The translations under genes and the position numbers were made by a program. Below, one piece after another: positions 1 to 8,051 of a stretch of DNA of 42,053 nucleotides. Location: assembly GCA_019746355.1 (NCBI GenBank), contig JAIESC010000130.1, forward strand, positions 1-42,053, in the 5' to 3' direction. The notes under the pieces were generated by a model, which did not search any database, was not told where the DNA came from, and saw only the letters and a program-made list of their open reading frames with translations. Source of the DNA: Xanthobacteraceae bacterium (GTDB lineage: Bacteria; Pseudomonadota; Alphaproteobacteria; Rhizobiales; Xanthobacteraceae). Positions within the stretch are counted from its first letter, which is position 1. Each line of letters opens with the position of its first letter.

Positions 1-132
1 GACGTCGCGATGATCGTCGGCACGCAAGGCATCGGCGGCATCACCGACGGCAGCGTGCTGCGGCTGCATCTCGACGGCAGGGTCGAGGTCGCGACCGAAG
101 GCGTGACGGCCAAGGACGTCGCCGCTGCCTGA
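1..132 (+). CDS. C-terminal end of an unidentified protein (5' end outside window)
   Basis: An open frame enters from the left edge and ends at TGA 130-132, giving the last 43 residues of a protein. The tail is rich in Gly, Val and Asp (for example VGTQGIGGITDGSVLRLHLD) and reads like a beta-rich end of a soluble enzyme. I do not recognise the family from this fragment. Codon use (GC-rich third positions) matches the neighbouring genes, so it is probably a real gene end. The following gene lies about 500 bases downstream, so they are unlikely to share a tight operon. Confidence 0.55.
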   Translation, partial: DVAMIVGTQGIGGITDGSVLRLHLDGRVEVATEGVTAKDVAAA

Positions 133-652
133 CACACGGACGGCCGATACGACCTTGGCCGCGCTGCCGGCGACCGCATGGATTGCCGCGTCGGATCGGC
201 GTTTGCTATTTCAGGACGTGCTCGACGGCGACAATCTGCGGCAGCGCGGCGGGCTGCGGGCAGCATTCCGTCATCGCGACTTTTAGCGGCCTTGGTGCGC
301 GGTCAAGCTTGGCCGCCAATCCTGCGACCGGCATCAGGACCAATGCCAGGATCGGCACGATGTTGGGCCAGCCGCCACGAACCAAGTTAAAAGTCATCAC
401 CGGCATCCGGTTGCATGCCGAACCAATGTTACCGGTCTTCGATGACAGATCTGTAACAGCAATCCCCGCAATTTTAGCGAAACGCCTGGGATCGGCGCGA
501 CGTTAACCGAAGATTCACCAAAAAACGGATCGTGCACCGTTCAGACGACGCCTTAAGCGTGGGGGTAAGGCCCGGTCGTTATCAATTGAGATGTTGGGGG
601 AGTGGGACTCGGGCCGCGGTTTGAATGCCGGGCGCGGCGAATGGGTGCGGAC
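133..652. other. Intergenic stretch with one possible small reverse gene
   Basis: About 520 bases separate the truncated first gene from the PstS-like gene. The only candidate gene I see is the small reverse frame at 206-406, listed separately. A perfect 6-bp inverted repeat (CGGCAT...ATGCCG, about 402-421) sits just around its start. AT-richer DNA at 430-540 could hold promoters, but no site matches a consensus well enough to call. Confidence 0.4.
206..406 (-). CDS. Possible small membrane or exported protein (66 aa)
   Basis: This reverse frame would encode a 66-residue peptide with a hydrophobic segment at about residues 15-32 (NIVPILALVLMPVAGLAA), followed by a polar tail with two adjacent cysteines. 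That is the shape of a small exported or single-pass membrane protein. No convincing Shine-Dalgarno sequence precedes the ATG at 404-406. I do not recognise a family. It may be a genuine small protein or a chance frame in GC-rich DNA; the hydrophobic segment is the only argument for it. Confidence 0.33.
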   Translation of the reverse strand: MPVMTFNLVRGGWPNIVPILALVLMPVAGLAAKLDRAPRPLKVAMTECCPQPAALPQIVAVEHVLK

Positions 653-1447
653 ATGAGGCTTGAACGAAACCGGCCGGCGCGCGGCGCCGGAAAATTGGCG
701 ATGCTTGCAGCGTTTGCAGTGATGACGGCCGCCTCGGTGACCCACGCGGCAGCGGAAACCTTCATCATCCAGGGGTCGACCACGTTTTACCGCCGGCTCA
801 TGGAAGCCAACAAGGCGGCGATCGAGAACGAGTCCAAGCACGAATTGACGGTCATCCCCAACAAGTCGATGCCCGGGATGATGGCCTTGCTCGAGGGCCG
901 CGCCCACATGAGCATGATTTCGGCTTCGCTCAGCAGCGAAATCGATCAGCTCAAGAAGGTGATGCCGGGGATGTCGTACGATCGCCTGCAGGCGCATCCG
1001 GTTCTCAACACGCGTATCTCGATCGCGGTCCATAACACCAACACCGTCCGCAAGACATCGCTCAACCAGGTCCGCAAGATGCTGCTCGGCCAGGTTTCCA
1101 AATGGTCGGAGCTTGGCGGAAAGGATCAACCGATCCGCGTGGTGCTGGTCGGCGGCGGCGGCGGCGTGACGAGCGTGGTCGAAGCGGAACTGCTCAACGG
1201 CAAGATTCCCGACGGCCCGCACATCATCTGGGTGAAGTCCCCGGTGCAGCTTGTCCAGGTTGTTGAGCAGGAGACGGGTGCGATCGGCTTCGCGCAGCTC
1301 GCGCTGGTCAAGCAGCGGGGAATTCAGGAGCTTGCGACCGAGGCCCCGATCGAGCAGACGCTGAGCCTCGTAACCTTCGGCGATCCCACGCCGGCGATGA
1401 CGGCAGTCATCGACGCGGCGCGGAAGATCGCGGAAAAAACCATGTAG
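653..1447 (+). CDS. PstS-like periplasmic substrate-binding protein
   Basis: The protein resembles the phosphate-binding (PstS/PBP-like type II) fold. After a signal peptide (hydrophobic run LAMLAAFAVMTAA ending near THAAAE) comes the IIQGSTTFYRRLME segment, matching the 'GSTT' ligand loop of PstS-like proteins. Later come QVRKMLLGQVSKWSELGGKD, typical of the 'IF.G.i..W..l.G' region, and a glycine-rich loop VLVGGGGGVTSVVE. At about 265 residues it is shorter than classical PstS. Starts at 602 (GTG) and 641 (ATG) are also in frame; 653 gives the most usual signal peptide. The stop lies 7 bp before a GGDEF-EAL gene, suggesting that this protein is a ligand sensor partner for it and not a transport component, since no pstCAB is present. 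A decayed copy lies at 4607-4850. Confidence 0.8.
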   Translation: MRLERNRPARGAGKLAMLAAFAVMTAASVTHAAAETFIIQGSTTFYRRLMEANKAAIENESKHELTVIPNKSMPGMMALLEGRAHMSMISASLSSEIDQLKKVMPGMSYDRLQAHPVLNTRISIAVHNTNTVRKTSLNQVRKMLLGQVSKWSELGGKDQPIRVVLVGGGGGVTSVVEAELLNGKIPDGPHIIWVKSPVQLVQVVEQETGAIGFAQLALVKQRGIQELATEAPIEQTLSLVTFGDPTPAMTAVIDAARKIAEKTM

Positions 1448-1454
1448 CTTCGGG

Positions 1455-3962
1455 ATGGGTTTGCGCTTTCGACATCCTCTGGCGGCCCTGCGCCGGTTCG
1501 GCGTGGGAATTTCGGCGAAGGTTTACTTCTTTGCCTTCCTGTCGCTTTTGGCGGTGGGAGCGCTGTCGATTGCGTCGATCTATTTTTCGCGGACGACGGA
1601 AACCGCGGCGCAGCGTCTCTATGGCGTGAGCTTCCTCGGCATTCTGGACTCGACGCGGCTTGAGCTTCTGATCGCCAATCACCGGCGCATCGTCGAAAGC
1701 ATGCCGCCGGAGGTCGATCGCGACCGGCTGCAGTCGGATCGCATCGAGCTGAAGCAGATCGAGACCAGGCTGACGGCGCTGATCAAGGAGATTGGCGAGA
1801 AGCAGCCGGCCGATCCGAGCTCGCTGGAGGCCCGCATCGGCGTAAGCCTGCCGTCGCTGTTCGAGGCGGGGCAGCAGGTCGCGTTCTACGCCAACGAGTT
1901 CGCGCAGGACAAGGCGGTCGAGCAGGCCGGCGGCTACGCCCACGTCGCCAACGGCATCGAGCGGCTGATCAAGGAATACCGCAACACGCGGCTGCAGCAG
2001 GCGCAGGAAGCCATCACGTCGGTCAGCTTCGCGGTCAGGTCGCTGGCGGTGTGGGTCCTGCTCTGCGCCCTCGTCGCCATCGTGCTGATCGGCCCGATCG
2101 GGCTCGGCACCATGCACCGCATGGTGTCGCGGCTTGGGCGTGTCACGCAGGCGATGATCCAGCTTTCGCGCAACGATACCACGACCGTGATCCCTTCCAG
2201 GCTCGACCAGGACGAGGTCGGCGCCATGGCCCGCGCCGTGGAGGTGTTCAAGGACAACGCCATCCAGCTCATTGCCCGCGAGGTCGAGCTCAAGCAGCTC
2301 AACCGGCGCATCGACATCGCACTGAACAACATGACCCATGGCCTCTGCATGTTCGATGCGGGGCAGAAGCTGATCGTCTGTAACAAGACCTACGTGCAGA
2401 TGTATGCGCTGACCCCGGAACTGTCGCAGCCGGGCACGTCGTTGCAGGCCATTGACGGGTATCGCGCCAGGATCGGCAACGGCGCGCTCGCCAATCCGGA
2501 GCAGATGGTGGCGGCCAACGCTATCGTGACGCGCGAAGCGACCGCCTACACCCAGGAGCTAATGGATGGCCGGATCGTCGCGATTTCGCAGCGGCCGATG
2601 CAGGACGGCGGCTTCGTCGCGGTGCACGAGGACATCACCGAGCGGCGGCGCGCCGAGGCGAAGATCGCGCATCTTGCCCGCCATGATATGCTCACCAACC
2701 TGCCCAATCGCGTGCTGTTCCGCGAGCACCTGGAAAGCGAGTTCAGCCGCGTCCAGCCGGGCCGCGGCTTCGCCGTGCACTGCCTCGACCTCGACCATTT
2801 CAAGACGGTCAATGATACGCTGGGTCATCCGATCGGCGACGAGCTTCTCAAGCTCGTAGCGGTCCGCCTCATCGAGGCGGCGCCCTCGACGGACTTCATC
2901 GCCCGCATCGGCGGCGACGAGTTCGCTGTCGTGCAGACCAACGTGTTGCGGCCCGAGCAGTGCAGTCAGCTCGCCGCCCGGATCGTCGAGCTGGTCAGCC
3001 AGCCTTACGATATCGACGGCCGCCATATCGTCATCGGCGCCAGCATCGGCATCGCGATCGCCCCGGGCGATGGCGCCAATCCGGATACGCTTCTGAAGAA
3101 CGCCGACATGGCGCTCTACCGCGCCAAGGAGGACGGACGAGGGACCCACCGCTTCTTCGAGCGTGAGATGGACAAGCGCCTGCAGTCGCGACGGGCGCTG
3201 GAGCTCGATCTGCGCAAGGCCATCGCCAACGGCGAGTTCGAGGTCTACTACCAGCCGATCATCGACCTGCAGGGCGGCAGGGCGGCGTGTCTCGAGGCGC
3301 TGCTGCGCTGGAAACATCCCGAGCGCGGATTTATTTCGCCGGCCGAGTTCATCCCGCTCGCGGAGGAAACCGGCCTGATCCTGCCGCTCGGCGAGTGGGT
3401 GCTGCGGACCGCGTGCCTGCACGCCTCCAAATGGCCGAAGGACGTCAGCGTTGCCGTCAACCTGTCGGCCATGCAGTTCAAGGGCCGCAGCATCGTGCAA
3501 CTGACGATGAACGCGCTCGCGGCGTCGGGGCTCGCGGCGGCGCGTCTCGACCTCGAAATCACCGAGTCGGTGCTGCTGCAGGACGAGGCCAACACGCTCG
3601 CGACCCTGCACCAGCTTCGCGAGCTCGGCGTGCAAATCTCGATGGACGACTTCGGCACCGGTTACTCGTCGCTGGCCTATCTCCGGAATTTCCCGTTCGA
3701 CCAGATCAAGATCGACCGCTCCTTCGTCAATGACATGCTGGTGCGGCAGGATTGCCGGGCCATCGTCCGTGCGGTGATCGGGCTCGCCAAGAGCCTGGAC
3801 ATCACCACGGTCATCGAAGGCATTGAAACCCGCGAGCAGCTCCAGGCCGCGAAGGCCGAGGGCTGTGACCTCGGGCAGGGTTACCTGTTCAGCAAGCCGA
3901 TGCCGGAGCCGGAGGTCGCGGCCTTTCTTGCCAAGCGCGACCACACCGCCGTCGCGGCTTAG
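1455..3962 (+). CDS. HAMP-PAS-GGDEF-EAL bifunctional c-di-GMP signalling protein
   Basis: This 835-residue membrane protein should make and/or degrade cyclic di-GMP. A transmembrane helix lies near residues 22-45, followed by a periplasmic helical region and a second helix near 195-220 (VLLCALVAIVLIGPIGLG). A HAMP linker follows, then a PAS-like domain (about 275-400). The GGDEF domain has an intact GGDEF at 486-490. The EAL domain has EAL at 614-616, plus EITES, DDFGTGYSS and the KIDRSFV segment. The usual RxxD inhibitory site before GGDEF reads PSTD, so product inhibition is probably lost. TVIEGIET replaces the usual TVAEGVET. It lies 7 bp after the PstS-like gene and is probably co-transcribed, which suggests sensing through a periplasmic binding protein (inference). 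Confidence 0.93.
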   Translation: MGLRFRHPLAALRRFGVGISAKVYFFAFLSLLAVGALSIASIYFSRTTETAAQRLYGVSFLGILDSTRLELLIANHRRIVESMPPEVDRDRLQSDRIELKQIETRLTALIKEIGEKQPADPSSLEARIGVSLPSLFEAGQQVAFYANEFAQDKAVEQAGGYAHVANGIERLIKEYRNTRLQQAQEAITSVSFAVRSLAVWVLLCALVAIVLIGPIGLGTMHRMVSRLGRVTQAMIQLSRNDTTTVIPSRLDQDEVGAMARAVEVFKDNAIQLIAREVELKQLNRRIDIALNNMTHGLCMFDAGQKLIVCNKTYVQMYALTPELSQPGTSLQAIDGYRARIGNGALANPEQMVAANAIVTREATAYTQELMDGRIVAISQRPMQDGGFVAVHEDITERRRAEAKIAHLARHDMLTNLPNRVLFREHLESEFSRVQPGRGFAVHCLDLDHFKTVNDTLGHPIGDELLKLVAVRLIEAAPSTDFIARIGGDEFAVVQTNVLRPEQCSQLAARIVELVSQPYDIDGRHIVIGASIGIAIAPGDGANPDTLLKNADMALYRAKEDGRGTHRFFEREMDKRLQSRRALELDLRKAIANGEFEVYYQPIIDLQGGRAACLEALLRWKHPERGFISPAEFIPLAEETGLILPLGEWVLRTACLHASKWPKDVSVAVNLSAMQFKGRSIVQLTMNALAASGLAAARLDLEITESVLLQDEANTLATLHQLRELGVQISMDDFGTGYSSLAYLRNFPFDQIKIDRSFVNDMLVRQDCRAIVRAVIGLAKSLDITTVIEGIETREQLQAAKAEGCDLGQGYLFSKPMPEPEVAAFLAKRDHTAVAA

Positions 3963-3999
3963 GCCGGAGCCTCAAGCGTTACAGCCTCCCAGCGCGCCG

Positions 4000-4380
4000 T
4001 TACTTCGGAACGTAGTAGTGCGTTTCGAGCAGCAGGCAGCCGTTCTTCGAGGTGAACGGTCCGTGGTACACGCCCGGCGGGCGCACGCAGTAGGTCGGGC
4101 CGGTGTAGGATTCGCCACCCTTGCCCTGTGCGTCGTTGCCGCAGACCAGATCGCCCGACACCAGGAACACCTCTTCCCAGTAGTCGTGCACAAACGGCAC
4201 GGTTGAGAATGCGCCGGGCTCGATTTTCAGGATACGGGTGCGGTTGCCGACCTTGTTCTTCTCGTCGAGCGAACCGGCCAGGATCTTCTCGGAGAAGCCC
4301 CACGGATAGCCGGGCACGGTGTGGAAGCCGCCTTTCATATCAACGCCGTGGAATTCCTTGTGACCCTTGTCGTAACCCAT
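4000..4380 (-). CDS. Cupin-domain protein
   Basis: This 126-residue soluble protein carries a single cupin barrel. Metal-site-like residues are visible in FVHDYWEEVFLVSGDL (cupin motif 1, with His and Glu) and in RPPGVYHGPFTS (motif 2, with His). The family includes small dioxygenases, isomerases and anti-sigma-like sensors, so substrate and reaction are unknown. The start is fixed by AAGGAG about 8 bases before ATG 4378-4380; a longer frame to 4440 lacks such a site. It is convergent with the GGDEF-EAL gene and stands alone. Confidence 0.82.
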   Translation of the reverse strand: MGYDKGHKEFHGVDMKGGFHTVPGYPWGFSEKILAGSLDEKNKVGNRTRILKIEPGAFSTVPFVHDYWEEVFLVSGDLVCGNDAQGKGGESYTGPTYCVRPPGVYHGPFTSKNGCLLLETHYYVPK

Positions 4381-4606
4381 GATGGACTCCTTGAAGCCAA
4401 GTTTTTCACAGGGACCATAACAACGGCTGCCAATGAACAAAAGATCGCGCAGCGGTTGATATTGTCATGCCCGCGCCTAGCGGTAGGTGGACGGGCGATG
4501 CTTTAGACAGCCTGAGACAGCCTGCGGCCGTTTCGGCACCGCCGACGAGGTGCAACATTCAATGTTGCCGATTAGGCCGAAATGACCTCGAGAAGTCCTG
4601 GACGTG

Positions 4607-4850
4607 GGCGTCACTGATCAGGTCCGCAAGATGATCATCGGCCAGATGTTCGCCAGTCGGGGATTGGCTGGTAAGGACCAGCCACCGGTCCCGTCGTTGT
4701 CGTCGGCGACTGCGCGATCATGGTTGTCGAGTAGAAGCCGCTGGACGCGGTAAGGTCACCGTGAGCCAGAATATGATCGGGGTTCAGCCTGTCTGGTTGG
4801 TTGAGCAGGAGCCGGTCAATCGCTTTGCACGATTCCTGCGCGTGAGCAGC
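4607..4850 (+). pseudogene. Decayed remnant of a second PstS-like binding protein
   Basis: This stretch is clearly related to positions about 1060-1300 of the PstS-like gene upstream. GTCCGCAAGATG, then GGCCAG, then GGxAAGGAcCA align in order, giving QVRKMIIGQ where the intact gene gives QVRKMLLGQ. Further on, GGTTGAGCAGGAG and a degraded version of the GAIGFA segment follow. In-frame stops (for example GAGTAG near 4730) and several small deletions interrupt it. No N- or C-terminal part is recognisable. It is most likely the eroded remains of a tandem or dispersed duplication. Confidence 0.7.
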
Positions 4851-5319
4851 GCACCTTCTGAGATTCAGGACGAGACTCGTTTGAGCAGATACCGAATCAT
4901 ACTGAAGCGTGGGCCATTGTTGCGTCGACGTCAGCAATTGCGCGAACCCGAGGTGCGCGCGCATGGGCTGACGGTATCGGGAGCGCGGGCGTGGCTTCGA
5001 CCGGTGGCCGGAATTGGTTGCGACCATACGGTCGCACATAGGTTCTGCTGGCCGCGATCGTTGGCCTCATCGTTGGTGTTGACCCGGCCGGCGCTGCGGC
5101 ACCCGCTGTTTTAATTTGACAGCAGAGAAGTGTGGTTTGGAACAAGCGTTGCGCTGCCGGTATTGGGAAAACCTTTGTGCGCGGCAGCATTAACCATTTG
5201 TGACGATTTGCTTCCGCATTACCGGTCAACGCACTTCCGGGTACGGTATTCAGTTGACGATAAGGTAAAAATTTTACTAAAAATCGCGACGAACCCCACA
5301 ACCTTCCGGAACTTCGCCG
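4851..5319. other. Non-coding stretch upstream of pxpB
   Basis: I see no supportable gene here. At about 5043-5115 a short frame reads like an isolated signal peptide or membrane helix (LLAAIVGLIVGVDPAGAAAP) that ends at once in TGA; it is probably a relic. GCGACCATACGGTCGC near 5018-5033 forms a short inverted repeat. The last 80 bases are unusually AT-rich (TTGACG at 5254-5259, then TAAAAATTTTACTAAAA) and plausibly contain the pxpB promoter, but the -10 spacing is not ideal. Confidence 0.45.
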
Positions 5320-6042
5320 ATGACTGCGTATCGGTTGTTGCATGCTGGCGATACAGCGGTCGTTGTTGAATTTGGAGAAACCATCGACCGTCGCTTGAAC
5401 GCGTTGGTGCTGGGTTTGGATCGAAGTCTGTCGCTTGAGCACTGGGTTTTCGAGACCGTGCCGACATTTCGATCGTTGATGGTGTACTACAATCCAGAGG
5501 CCATTTCGGGACCGGAAATTGCCTCTCGAATTGCGGACCACGTCAGCAAGATCGAAGTTGTCCAAAGCTCGAGCCGCACTTGGCGGCTGCCTGTTTGCTA
5601 CGATTCGGAGGTCGCACCCGATCTGGATGATGTGGCGGCTCGTCTCGGCTTGCGACCGAAGCAAGTTGTCGAACGTCATTCCGGTGACGTGTATCACGTC
5701 TACATGTTGGGCTTTCTGCCGGGCTTGGCATACATGGGTGATCTGGCCGCCGATCTCAGGGCTCCTCGTCTTCAGTCACCTCGCGTGAAAATACCTGCAG
5801 GCTCGCTGGGAGTCGCGATGGCGATGTCTTTGATCATGCCGCGCGAAACGGCGTCTGGCCTAAATCTGCTCGGCCGCTCTCCAGCCTCGATGTGGCATGG
5901 CGATGCCGCATTGTTAAAGCCGGGTGACAAGGTCATCCATGAGCCCATATCGCTTCGGGAGTTCGATAGCTTGATGGCTCAGTCGGGGCCGGACGGCGTT
6001 CGTATCGAACAAGTCGAGGAAGTGACACACTTTGCGGCATGA
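5320..6042 (+). CDS. pxpB: 5-oxoprolinase subunit PxpB (KipI family)
   Basis: The 240-residue product matches the KipI/PxpB family. The N-terminus has GDTAVVVEFGETIDRRLN, and the central and C-terminal cyclophilin-like domain contains VYHVYMLGFLPGLAYMGDL and RVKIPAGSLGVA, hallmark segments of this family. In bacteria PxpA, PxpB and PxpC together cleave 5-oxoproline (pyroglutamate) with ATP. The related Bacillus KipI inhibits a histidine kinase. The gene overlaps pxpC by 11 bp, showing translational coupling. PxpA (LamB/YcsF family) is not in the window. It is slightly longer than the E. coli protein. Confidence 0.9.
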   Translation: MTAYRLLHAGDTAVVVEFGETIDRRLNALVLGLDRSLSLEHWVFETVPTFRSLMVYYNPEAISGPEIASRIADHVSKIEVVQSSSRTWRLPVCYDSEVAPDLDDVAARLGLRPKQVVERHSGDVYHVYMLGFLPGLAYMGDLAADLRAPRLQSPRVKIPAGSLGVAMAMSLIMPRETASGLNLLGRSPASMWHGDAALLKPGDKVIHEPISLREFDSLMAQSGPDGVRIEQVEEVTHFAA

Positions 6043-7093
6043 CGGTTTCATCAAGATCCTGCAGCCCGGCCTGATGACATCGGTGCAGGATTTGGGACGG
6101 TATGGCTACCAACGGTTTGGTATTGGGCCGAGCGGAGCGCTCGATCCGATTGCGTTGCGTGCCGCAAATCTTCTCGTCGGTAATGATCCTGGCGAAGGTA
6201 CGCTGGAAGTCCTTTATCTTGGGCCGACGCTAGAGATTGAGGCTGAGAATGTTCGGCTGTCTTTCGCGGGCGCCAATGCATCCATCGAGATTTTGCGTGG
6301 TGGTTCGAAACGCGCGGGCATTCGAATCCAGAGCCAGCGAAGTGTGCTGGTCAAACGCGGCGATATCGTAAAAATTGGGTCCCTCGCGGATAGCAGTTGT
6401 TTATACGTCGGGGTCGAGGGCGGGTTTGCGATGGCTGCTTCGATGGGCAGCGTCGCCACCAACATTCGTGCCGGCACGGGTGGTTGGCAGGCCCGCTCGC
6501 TTGTTGTGGGAGACCGCTTGCCATTGCGCCAATCGCGCGCTTCCGATCGTGGCGACTTTCAACTGCAGGGCATCAAGTTTCTTCCGCCTGCTCGGCTGCG
6601 AGCGATAGAAGGGCCGCAGCACGACTATTTCAGCAAGGCCGATCTCGATCGCTTCTTCGAAAACGAGTATACGGTCGGCATCTCCGACCGGGTGGGCATG
6701 CGGCTCCAAAGCGAAAATCCGCTCAGTCACACCAAGGGGTTCAATATTGCATCCGACGCCATCGCGCCGGGTTCGGTGCAGGTCCCTGGGGACGGCCAGC
6801 CTATCGTGCTTTTGTCCGACCGCCAGACGACTGGCGGCTACCCAAAAGTCGCAACAGTAATCTCAGCCGACCTTTCGGCGATGGGTCGTCTGGTTATGGG
6901 AGCGAAAATACGCTTCGAGTCGATTGCGGTTGAAAAGGCGCACGCACTCAGGCGCCGTGTGTTGTCCTTCCAGGACGGCCTTCAGAACCACGTCGTTCCG
7001 CTCTACGACGTGAGCACGCCGACGCTGTTGACGCACAATCTCATCAGCGGCGTGGTGGACGCGAGCCATGATTCAGCTACTGATCCATATTGA
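6032..7093 (+). CDS. pxpC: 5-oxoprolinase subunit PxpC (KipA / biotin-dependent carboxyltransferase-like)
   Basis: The 353-residue product belongs to the KipA/PxpC family (allophanate hydrolase C-terminal-like). Near the N-terminus it carries ILQPGLMTSVQDLGRYGYQ and FGIGPSGALD, both highly characteristic. Later come GISDRVGMRLQ and LLSDRQTTGGYPKVATV, also typical. The only suitable start is TTG at 6032, inside the end of pxpB, so the two are translated together. The expected partner PxpA is absent nearby; this pair could work with a distant PxpA or act on a different cyclic amide or urea derivative. Confidence 0.9.
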   Translation: MRHDGFIKILQPGLMTSVQDLGRYGYQRFGIGPSGALDPIALRAANLLVGNDPGEGTLEVLYLGPTLEIEAENVRLSFAGANASIEILRGGSKRAGIRIQSQRSVLVKRGDIVKIGSLADSSCLYVGVEGGFAMAASMGSVATNIRAGTGGWQARSLVVGDRLPLRQSRASDRGDFQLQGIKFLPPARLRAIEGPQHDYFSKADLDRFFENEYTVGISDRVGMRLQSENPLSHTKGFNIASDAIAPGSVQVPGDGQPIVLLSDRQTTGGYPKVATVISADLSAMGRLVMGAKIRFESIAVEKAHALRRRVLSFQDGLQNHVVPLYDVSTPTLLTHNLISGVVDASHDSATDPY

Positions 7094-7122
7094 GCTGAAA
7101 TTAGCGGCGCGCCAGACAGCGA

Positions 7123-7869
7123 ATGTGGAACGATCCTGCCATTCTCGGATTAGCGATCTTCGGATTGCTGATCGCTGGCGTAATCAAGGGCGCCACCGGC
7201 CTGGGCTACACGTCGTGTGCGCTGCCATTTCTGGCAGCAGCGATAGGGCTCAAGGAAGCCATTTCGCTGGTGCTCCTGCCTGCCATCGCGAGCAACCTGC
7301 TCGTCGTTTTCTTTACGCCTCATCGGAAAGAAATTCTGTTTCGCTTCGCGCCTATGTATGCCGCGACGATCCCCGGAATACTGATCGGCGTTTACCTGCT
7401 TGTATGGGTCGATCAGAGAATATCGACCGCCCTGCTGGGTGTGCTGATCGTCGCCTATTCTGTGCTGTCGATCAGGAGCCCATCCCTCTCCATTCCGGCG
7501 AGTCTGGAAAGACCGCTGCAAGTGCCGGTGGGCTTGCTCAATGGCTTCTTCACAGGGCTGACAGGGTCACAGGTGCTGCCCTTGGTCCCGTACATCCTGG
7601 CGTTGCCCCTGGACCCGCATCGCACGACTCAGGCTGTCAATCTGACAATTACGATTGCTTCGCTTTTTATGATGATCGCACTTCAACAGTCGGGAGTTGC
7701 ATCCGCCGACTCATTGATTGCTTCTATCGCGGCAATCGTCCCAGCGCTTCTCGGCATTTATTTGGGGACGCTCTGTCGCTCACTGATCCCAGCTCAGCAT
7801 TACCGGCTCTATGTTCAAATTACGTTGGGCCTCCTCGGGGTCGGTCTCATAGCCAGGCAATTTTTTTGA
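7123..7869 (+). CDS. TSUP (TauE/SafE) family membrane permease
   Basis: This 248-residue protein is almost entirely hydrophobic, with about seven to eight predicted helices. It shows the two TSUP half-repeats: an early GVIKGATGLGYTSCALPFLA and a later GLLNGFFTGLTGSQVLPLV. The family moves sulfite, sulfoacetate or organic anions across the inner membrane. It starts 29 bp after pxpC and is probably in the same transcript, suggesting transport of the pxpBC substrate or product. The true ligand is unknown. A perfect 14-bp palindrome (ATGGATCGATCCAT) directly follows the stop. Confidence 0.87.
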   Translation: MWNDPAILGLAIFGLLIAGVIKGATGLGYTSCALPFLAAAIGLKEAISLVLLPAIASNLLVVFFTPHRKEILFRFAPMYAATIPGILIGVYLLVWVDQRISTALLGVLIVAYSVLSIRSPSLSIPASLERPLQVPVGLLNGFFTGLTGSQVLPLVPYILALPLDPHRTTQAVNLTITIASLFMMIALQQSGVASADSLIASIAAIVPALLGIYLGTLCRSLIPAQHYRLYVQITLGLLGVGLIARQFF

Positions 7870-8051
7870 TGGATCGATCCATGAAATGCCCATGGGGCGG
7901 CTCTCATTAACCATCCTTGAGCAGGCGGAACCACAGGCGATGCTCGGCAGAAAACAATCTCAGGTCGGCTTTAAACCTTTGTTCTTTATAAATTCACAAT
8001 TGAGTCGATCCGCACAGTTTTTGGAAAGCGGGCACACCACATGCTGCCCGC

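Noticed and set aside
4593..4850. An intact binding-protein gene at this place
   Set aside because: The matching segments are interrupted by stops and shifts and lack both ends, so it is listed as a pseudogene.
4897..5697. 266-codon reverse frame over the start of pxpB
   Set aside because: It runs antisense to pxpB, which has strong family motifs, and includes non-coding DNA; no domain is recognisable.
7868..7881. 14-bp palindrome ATGGATCGATCCAT after the TSUP gene as a terminator
   Set aside because: It has no loop and no following T-run; it could be an operator-like site, but nothing supports a specific role.
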